Below are positions 58,491-64,000 of a stretch of DNA of 64,000 nt, in pieces. The notes below the pieces were generated by a model, which had not been told where the DNA came from, ran no database searches, and was given only the letters and a program-made list of their open reading frames with translations. Position 1 is the first letter of the stretch. Each line of letters opens with the position of its first letter. The position numbers and the translations under genes were made by a program. This DNA is from Amycolatopsis lurida (GTDB lineage: Bacteria; Actinomycetota; Actinomycetes; Mycobacteriales; Pseudonocardiaceae), in assembly GCF_900105055.1 (NCBI RefSeq), contig NZ_FNTA01000004.1, forward strand, positions 2,449,501-2,513,500. Direction: 5' to 3'.

Positions 58491-59181
58491 TCACGGGAGC
58501 TTCGGAACGTGGGGGCGGCTGACGCCCGCGGAGCAGTCAGCGCTTCGGCGCGCGGGCCATGTGAAGGTGTGGCGGCCCGGCCAGATCCTCGCCCTCCAAG
58601 GCAGTCCGCCCACCAGTATGTTCGTCGTGCTCCACGGCTGGGTGAAGATCAGCGCCACCAATTATCGCGGTGAGGACGCGCCGCTCGCCGCCCGCGGTCC
58701 CGCGGAAATCGTGGGCGAGCTGGCCCCGATCAGCGGACTCCCCCGGTCCGCCACCATGTCGGCGATCGACGAGGTGCGCACCCTCGTCGTGCCGAGGGAG
58801 AAGTTCCTCGGCGTTCTGCGGGACCGGCCGAGGATCGCCGAAGAGATCTTCCGTACCGCGGCGATCCGGCTGCAGCAGTCCGACCGGCTGCGGCTCGAAG
58901 CAGGCGGGCCGGACTTCCCGCAACGCCTCGCCGCGGTCCTCCTGGAGCTGGCGCTGCAGCACGCCGTCGACTGGACGGACGGGCAGCAGGTCGATCTCCG
59001 GTTCAACCAAGGGGAATTGGCGGGCTTCGCGCGTGTCTCGCGCAGCACCCTGATCCGGGGCCTGGAAGAACTCCGGCGGCTGGGTGTCGTGCGCACCGCG
59101 CGTCAGCGCGTCACCATCACCCGCCCTCGCGCATTACGGGAATTGGCGGCCGGGCGGCCCCCACCGCCCGCCGAGGCCTGA
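58468..59181 (+). CDS. Crp/Fnr-family transcription regulator
   Basis: A 237-residue Crp/Fnr-type regulator. The cyclic-nucleotide-binding-like barrel spans about 25-135 (WRPGQILALQGSPPTSMFVVLHGWVKI; VGELAPISGLPRSATMSA), and the C-terminal winged helix about 165-225 (FNQGELAGFARVSRSTLIRGLEELRRLGVV). The barrel lacks the Arg of the classic cAMP phosphate loop (it has ELAPISGLPRSAT), so the ligand may differ. GGAGGG lies 5 nt before the ATG. It precedes the peptide/HExxH pair on the same strand, with a space of 77 bp, and may control it. Confidence 0.92.
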   Translation: MTGSPTGDHGSFGTWGRLTPAEQSALRRAGHVKVWRPGQILALQGSPPTSMFVVLHGWVKISATNYRGEDAPLAARGPAEIVGELAPISGLPRSATMSAIDEVRTLVVPREKFLGVLRDRPRIAEEIFRTAAIRLQQSDRLRLEAGGPDFPQRLAAVLLELALQHAVDWTDGQQVDLRFNQGELAGFARVSRSTLIRGLEELRRLGVVRTARQRVTITRPRALRELAAGRPPPPAEA

Positions 59182-59258
59182 TCAGGCACGCAATCTCGGC
59201 TATCCTTGTCGAGGTTCAACTCTCGCAACCGTTTCACGGGGTGGAGGGAATCGGCACG

Positions 59259-59456
59259 ATGAGTTCTTTCTCGGCAAGCACCGAACCGGACATCGAATCG
59301 GCGTTGCTCGATCTCGACGCGGTCTCCTTCACCGCGTTGCGGGAGCTGGACGGGGAAGCCTTTCGCCAGTCGGCGCATCACGTCGTCGAACGGACCACTC
59401 TCCTCCGCGCACGCTACAGAAGCGGGGGCCAGTCCGGTGGCGAGCGCATCGACTGA
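59259..59456 (+). CDS. Short peptide, possible precursor for the HExxH modification enzyme
   Basis: A 65-residue peptide. The N-terminal part is acidic and helical (EPDIESALLDLDAVSFTALRELDGEAFRQ), as in a leader; the C-terminal part is short, polar and Gly/Ser/Arg-rich (LRARYRSGGQSGGERID), as in a core. The ATG at 59259 has GGAGGGA about 9 nt upstream. Its stop overlaps the next gene's start as TGATG (59454-59458), so the peptide and the HExxH protein are made together. The arrangement fits a ribosomal-peptide precursor beside its modifying enzyme. It does not end in FxSxx, so it is not a classic FxsA. The role is inferred from context. Confidence 0.6.
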   Translation: MSSFSASTEPDIESALLDLDAVSFTALRELDGEAFRQSAHHVVERTTLLRARYRSGGQSGGERID

Positions 59457-61273
59457 TGCCGCCGTCTGCCGGGGCTCGCCCCGCGTTCCATCGTTTGTCG
59501 TGGCAGGACTTCGACGCGCTGGCACGCCTTGACGGCGACGAGGACATGGCCCGGCGGTTGCGGCGCGCCGAGCGAAGCCGCCGCAAACTGTTGATCCACG
59601 CTTTGCTGACCGAGGCCACGAAGACACCGGGCCATTCGGGCCCCCTGCCCCCACTGGAGTCCGCCTGGGAACTCCTCGCACGCGCCGAGGCACGGGCACC
59701 TCGCGCGGTGAACCGGATGCTCACCAATCCGTACACCGGAAGCTGGGCAGGCTACACGACTCGTCTGCTGCGCAACGGAATCGACGGTGTCGGTCCTTTG
59801 TGGATGCATCTGGGCCACGCGCACGCGATCGCGGCGGCCGCGGCGATCCGGGCGGAGCTGGACTTCGAGACGGCCATCCCGGCGTGGCACGGCAACGCCA
59901 TGCTCCCGTCCCTCGGCATGGCGAGATTTCCCGGTACCGCGGCATTTTCCTCAGCCATCGTGTGCGGCGAGAACGGCCGCTACCTCGTCTCGAACGCCGA
60001 AACGACGGTCCGCCTGCCCGGCTCACCCGACGCCGACGCCCCGGGCTGGTGGGGAATCCGCCGGGTGCGTAGCCAAGTCGGCGCGCACCGGTTCTCCCTG
60101 CGGCTGGACGATCTTGATCCCTATCGCGGGCTTTACGAACCGGTCCCGCCGGAACGGCTGCCGGGCAAGGAATTGGCGGATTGGCAACGGCTGATCGACG
60201 AAGCCTGCCGCCTGATCGCCGCCCATCTCCCCGGCTTGGCCCGCATCATGCCGCTGGGGCTCGCCTCCTTGGTGCCGAAACCCCAGGTGCTCTTCCGGAA
60301 TCCGAGCGCGTCGACCGGGGAGGCCTTCGGCAGCGCGGTGGTCGGCCTGCCCGCCGACGGCACGTCGCTCGCGGAGACCTTGATCCACGAGTTCCAGCAC
60401 ATCGTGCTCGGCGGCCTGCTGCACCTCGTCGAGTTGTACGAGCCGGATCCACGGGAACGGATCTACGTGACCTGGCGGGATGATCCACGGCCCGTGAGCG
60501 GTGCCCTGCAAGGGGTCTACGCCTTCTTCGGGGTCACCGCATTCTGGCGCGCGCTGGCCAACGCCGGCGAATGCCCCCGGCGCTCCGGCTTCGAATTCGC
60601 GTTCTGGCGCGCGCAGACGTGGCGCACCCTGCGGATCCTGCGCTCGGACTCGACTTTGACCGACGCCGGACGCCGGTTCCTCGACGACATCGCCGAACGC
60701 CTCGGCCCCTGGCAGGACGAGCCCGTGTCGACGGAGGCAGGCGAACTGGCCGCGGCCGCCGGCCGGGATCACCTCGCCGGCTGGCGGGCCCGCCACCTGC
60801 GGCCTGACCCGTCGGTGGTCACCGAACTGGCGGCAGCCTGGCTTAGCGGACGACCGCGGCCGCCCGCCACACTCGACGCCCCGGACCTTCCCCCGACGCC
60901 GGTACCGGACGGAGACTGGTCCCACGCCAGAACGGACCTGATCCGGCTCGCCGTCGGCGGCACACCGCTGTCGCCGGACGGACGCCCGCCGACGGTGCCC
61001 GGCGCCACCGCCGCCGATCTCGCCTACACCTCAGGCGACTTTCTCGAAGCCGTCCAGGGCTACCGGCGGGAACTCGCCACGGATCCGGACCGGCCGAACT
61101 CCCTCGTCGGGTTGGGCCTCGCGCTCGCCGCACGAGGCCCACACCCCGCCGCCCGCGCGTTGCTGCACTGCCCCGAACTCGTCCGGGCCGTGCATCGGTC
61201 CTTGCGAGCCGTTCCCCGGCCACCGACCGTGGAACAGCTCGCCGCCTGGATCGGTCAACTCGTTCCGGGCTGA
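59456..61273 (+). CDS. HExxH-motif protein, probable peptide beta-hydroxylase type (mod_HExxH)
   Basis: A 605-residue protein. It has HEFQH at residues 311-315 (LAETLIHEFQHIVLGG) followed by WRDDPRPVSGALQGVYAF at about 340-357, the segment pattern of the HExxH-domain proteins linked to FxSxx-COOH peptides. Recent work assigns some of these to alpha-ketoglutarate-dependent peptide hydroxylation rather than proteolysis; I infer the same here. No signal peptide. The first half (1-290) is mostly helical and unassigned, and the last 150 residues look TPR-like. Its ATG overlaps the peptide gene's stop. It ends 2 nt from the convergent NB-ARC/TPR gene. Confidence 0.75.
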   Translation: MPPSAGARPAFHRLSWQDFDALARLDGDEDMARRLRRAERSRRKLLIHALLTEATKTPGHSGPLPPLESAWELLARAEARAPRAVNRMLTNPYTGSWAGYTTRLLRNGIDGVGPLWMHLGHAHAIAAAAAIRAELDFETAIPAWHGNAMLPSLGMARFPGTAAFSSAIVCGENGRYLVSNAETTVRLPGSPDADAPGWWGIRRVRSQVGAHRFSLRLDDLDPYRGLYEPVPPERLPGKELADWQRLIDEACRLIAAHLPGLARIMPLGLASLVPKPQVLFRNPSASTGEAFGSAVVGLPADGTSLAETLIHEFQHIVLGGLLHLVELYEPDPRERIYVTWRDDPRPVSGALQGVYAFFGVTAFWRALANAGECPRRSGFEFAFWRAQTWRTLRILRSDSTLTDAGRRFLDDIAERLGPWQDEPVSTEAGELAAAAGRDHLAGWRARHLRPDPSVVTELAAAWLSGRPRPPATLDAPDLPPTPVPDGDWSHARTDLIRLAVGGTPLSPDGRPPTVPGATAADLAYTSGDFLEAVQGYRRELATDPDRPNSLVGLGLALAARGPHPAARALLHCPELVRAVHRSLRAVPRPPTVEQLAAWIGQLVPG

Positions 61274-61274
61274 C

Positions 61275-63929
61275 TCACATCAGGATCGGGTCGATGTCGC
61301 AGTTGGCACGGGCACCCCGGCCCGCCGCCTGCGTTCCGGGGTGGGCCTCGCCAAGGACCCGCCGATACCGCACCAGGATCGGGTCGCGGAACGGTGCTGC
61401 CTCGTCCGTCCGGCCGAGCGCGGCCAGGTCCAGTCCGAGGTTGAAGGACGCCGCCAGTACCGTCGGGTGGTCTTCGCCGAGGACCTGTGTGCCGCGTTCG
61501 ACCGCGTCCCGTCCCAGTTCCACCGCCCGGTCGAGCTCACCCAGCGCCGCCAGGTCACTCGCCAGGTTGATCGTGGCGGCGACGGCATACGGGTGGTCCG
61601 GGCCGATGCCGGCCCGGAACTGCTCGAGGGCGCGCTCGTCGAGGACGCGGGCGGCCTCGACGTCCCCCATGAGCCGCAAGGTGACCGCCAGGTCGATATT
61701 GGCGACGAGAGTGTGCGGGTGATACTCGCCGAGCCCGCTCCGGAATCGCTCGAAGGTTTCTTCCCCCAGGCGCTTGGCCGCGGCCAAGTCACCTGAGTGA
61801 CGAAGATCGAGCGAATGGGCGAGAGCGCAGCCCATCGTGACGGAGTGGTCGTCACCGTAGGCGGGCCGGAACCTTTTGAGAGCTTCCGTGGACAGGCTGA
61901 GCGCGCCCGCATGGTCGCCGTCCTTGCGCCGGGTCACGGAAAGCAGGAACGAATGGGTCGCGCTGTCCAGCTGGTCCGGGCCGAAGCGCGCGTAGAAATT
62001 CTCCGCGAGCCTTTCCTGCTGCACCCGGGCTTGGCCGTACTCCCCCGCCTCGCGCAGGTCCACGATCAAGGAAGCGTTGACGCTGAAGGTGCGGACGTGA
62101 TCGCGGCCGAGGACCTCGATCCGGCGCCGGAGGGTGTCCTGGTCCAGTTCCGCGGCCGCGCGGTAGGCGCCGGTCAGCCGGAGGCTGATGGCGTGCTGGT
62201 ACGCGGCGTTGAGTGTCTCCGGGTCGTCCTCGCCGAACATGCGCTTGGACTTCTGGTAGATCTCTTCGCTCAGTTTGGTCGCCGCCGCGAAGTCGCCCTG
62301 CGCCCGGAGGTCGATCGTGATGTTCCGCTGGAGTGCGAACGTCTCTTCGTTCTCTTCACCGGACACCTGAAGGCGTAGTGCGAGAGTGCGCTGATTGAGT
62401 TCCGCGGCTTCGGAGTACCGGCCGATCGCCCACAGATAGAGCCCCAGCCTCGACGAGACTTCGAGCGTCTGCGGATGGGTGGGGCCGAGGGCGGAGGTGA
62501 ACCGCTTCCGCGCTTCGAGGCCGAGCCGGGCGGCCTCCTCGTGATCGCCGTACTCGAACAGGTAGCGCATCAGGTTGATGTAGAGCTGACGCGGCCAGTC
62601 ATCGTCGCAGTCCAGCACGTTCGCGGCGTAGGCGTGTGGCAGCAGTTCGCGGTAGCGCGACCAGTGCCTGCTGGACTCCGGGTCGTTCGGGTCCAGCGCG
62701 GCCAGCAGCTGGTGGGCGCCGTGCTGCATCCGCGCGTGCACCTGGCGGGCCATGACCCGGTTGCGCAGGACCAGCTGGACCAGCCGGTGCAGCTGGAGGG
62801 TGTTGTTTCCGTGGTCGATCTTCGCGAGGCCGTACCTGTTGATGTCCCGGATGGCCCGCGCGAGCTTGATCGGGTCGCGCAGGGCCGCGTCGAGCTCCGG
62901 GGAGATCGACACCCGGTTGACCCCGGTGAGCAGGTCACGCGAAATGGGCTCCGGCGAGAAGAACGCGCAGATGTGGAGGATCTGATGCGCCGCCGGGTTG
63001 CGGGTCTTCAGTTCCTCGAACGAAACGTTCCAGGCCGCGGCGACGGAGACCTCGTTGTCGGGCGCCGAGGCGGTGTCGAGGATTTCCTCGACCGACTCGT
63101 CGAACAAGCGCAGATACTCCTGCACCGGCATCCCGGTCACCGCGCGCCAGGCCGCCGCCTGTTCGACGGCCAACGGCAGATCGCCGAGTTTCTCGGCGAG
63201 TTCGTCGGCGTCGGCCGGGTCGATCTCCGGGCCGCGGCGGCCGAGCAGCTCGACGCTTTCCTCGCGTTTGAACACCGCCAGTTCCAGCGGGCGGGCGATA
63301 CCGGCCCAATCGGAGTTCCGCGAGGTGATCAGGATTTCGCCCGGACCGTTGCGCGGGAAGAACGGCAGCACGGTTTCCGGGCTCTCGGCGGCGTCGAAGA
63401 CCAGGAGCCAGCGGCGGAACGGCCGCCCGGTCCGGAGTGCTTCGATGACCGCCGGGACCGCGACGCTGGCTTCGGACGCGCCCTGCAGGCCGAGCATCCC
63501 GGCGAGTTCGGTGAGACCGGCGCGGATCTGGGTCGTGTGCGCGGCGTCGATCCACCAGACGAGGTCGTAATCCTGGAGGTGCCGGTAGATGTACTCGGTC
63601 GCCATCTGGGTCTTGCCGATACCACCGAGACCGTGCAGCGCCGAAGGGAGCACGGCGGTGGTACCGCTGCTCAACCGTTTGGTGAGCTGGTCGAGCAGTT
63701 CGTCGCGACCGGTGAAGTTGGGGTTCCGCGGGGGTACGTTCCCGAAGACCAGCGGCGGGTCGTCGGGCTGGCGGTTGGGGAAATGCCGGGAACTGTCCGA
63801 GGCCGAAGGGTGGACGATCCTCGTCGTCGGTTCGTTCGCGTCGGGCTCGCTGAGATAAGTCGAGCGTCCCTGTGGCGCAGGTGTCGAAGCAGGTGGACGT
63901 TCGGCCGTCTCAGGCATCTCTGGGCTCAC
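61275..63929 (-). CDS. NB-ARC/TPR protein, FxsT-like
   Basis: An 884-residue protein. After a Pro-rich N-terminus (1-60) comes an NB-ARC-type ATPase (about 70-400) with P-loop GLGGIGKTQ, LLVFDAAE and GEILITSRNS. The last 480 residues are about ten 42-residue TPR repeats of the HP-x-TL...NL...L...G type (for example GPDHPYAVAATINLASDLAALG). Proteins of this build are named as the TPR component of FxSxx-COOH systems, and its place beside the HExxH protein supports that. GTG at 63929 is chosen, with GAAGG upstream; an ATG four codons in is an alternative. Probably a signal-sensing scaffold; function inferred. Confidence 0.8.
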   Translation of the reverse strand: MSPEMPETAERPPASTPAPQGRSTYLSEPDANEPTTRIVHPSASDSSRHFPNRQPDDPPLVFGNVPPRNPNFTGRDELLDQLTKRLSSGTTAVLPSALHGLGGIGKTQMATEYIYRHLQDYDLVWWIDAAHTTQIRAGLTELAGMLGLQGASEASVAVPAVIEALRTGRPFRRWLLVFDAAESPETVLPFFPRNGPGEILITSRNSDWAGIARPLELAVFKREESVELLGRRGPEIDPADADELAEKLGDLPLAVEQAAAWRAVTGMPVQEYLRLFDESVEEILDTASAPDNEVSVAAAWNVSFEELKTRNPAAHQILHICAFFSPEPISRDLLTGVNRVSISPELDAALRDPIKLARAIRDINRYGLAKIDHGNNTLQLHRLVQLVLRNRVMARQVHARMQHGAHQLLAALDPNDPESSRHWSRYRELLPHAYAANVLDCDDDWPRQLYINLMRYLFEYGDHEEAARLGLEARKRFTSALGPTHPQTLEVSSRLGLYLWAIGRYSEAAELNQRTLALRLQVSGEENEETFALQRNITIDLRAQGDFAAATKLSEEIYQKSKRMFGEDDPETLNAAYQHAISLRLTGAYRAAAELDQDTLRRRIEVLGRDHVRTFSVNASLIVDLREAGEYGQARVQQERLAENFYARFGPDQLDSATHSFLLSVTRRKDGDHAGALSLSTEALKRFRPAYGDDHSVTMGCALAHSLDLRHSGDLAAAKRLGEETFERFRSGLGEYHPHTLVANIDLAVTLRLMGDVEAARVLDERALEQFRAGIGPDHPYAVAATINLASDLAALGELDRAVELGRDAVERGTQVLGEDHPTVLAASFNLGLDLAALGRTDEAAPFRDPILVRYRRVLGEAHPGTQAAGRGARANCDIDPILM

Positions 63930-64000
63930 AGCCTTCTTTATTGATTCAGATTCGAATGCGACGAGGCCCCGGCCTTGTACCGCGTTCCGTAGCCGGTCGG

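Overview
The window is high-GC actinomycete DNA. Its left half is the NRPS, export, regulatory and resistance arm of a glycopeptide antibiotic cluster of the ristocetin/teicoplanin architecture, which points to Amycolatopsis or a close relative. The assignment rests on gene order (vanX-vanA-vanH, StrR/Bbr-like regulator, prephenate dehydrogenase, ABC exporter, four NRPS proteins, all on the minus strand) and on A-domain pocket residues read by eye: Hpg, Tyr/Bht, Dpg, Hpg, Hpg, Bht for modules 1 to 6.

Layout 1-30.8 kb, transcribed right to left: VanH, VanA and VanX make and protect D-Ala-D-Lac cell-wall precursors. A 1.17 kb space follows, with no convincing large gene. Then come the StrR-like activator, prephenate dehydrogenase (tyrosine/Hpg precursor supply), the ABC exporter, and NRPSs for modules 1-2, 3, 4-6 and 7. 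Module 7 is cut by the left edge after its C domain. The tailoring genes (P450s, halogenase, glycosyltransferases, Hpg/Dpg supply) must lie left of base 1. No vanRS is present.

Layout 30.8-58 kb: mostly small regulator-target pairs. These are a hydrolase/TetR divergon with twin operators; a ThuA-like protein; an AraC regulator beside a secreted ricin-lectin protein; a reductase/PNPOx-like pair with a TetR; an SDR opposite an IS30-HTH/MarR fusion; a secreted M15-like peptidase; an HTH-TM-NBR1-Ig protein; a PEBP protein; a large AfsR-type SARP followed by a DrrAB-like exporter and a P450 whose shared promoter carries 11-bp-spaced repeats; a MarR-controlled EamA/FMN-reductase pair; and a Tat-exported phospholipase C.

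Layout 58-64 kb: a Crp/Fnr regulator, a 65-residue peptide gene fused by a TGATG junction to a HExxH-motif protein of the peptide-hydroxylase type, and a convergent NB-ARC/TPR protein. This resembles the FxSxx-COOH/HExxH class of ribosomal peptide systems and is the best candidate for a poorly described system here.

A striking non-coding theme is a set of long, near-perfect intergenic hairpins in at least two sequence families. They recur at gene ends across the window, including several junctions inside the antibiotic cluster.
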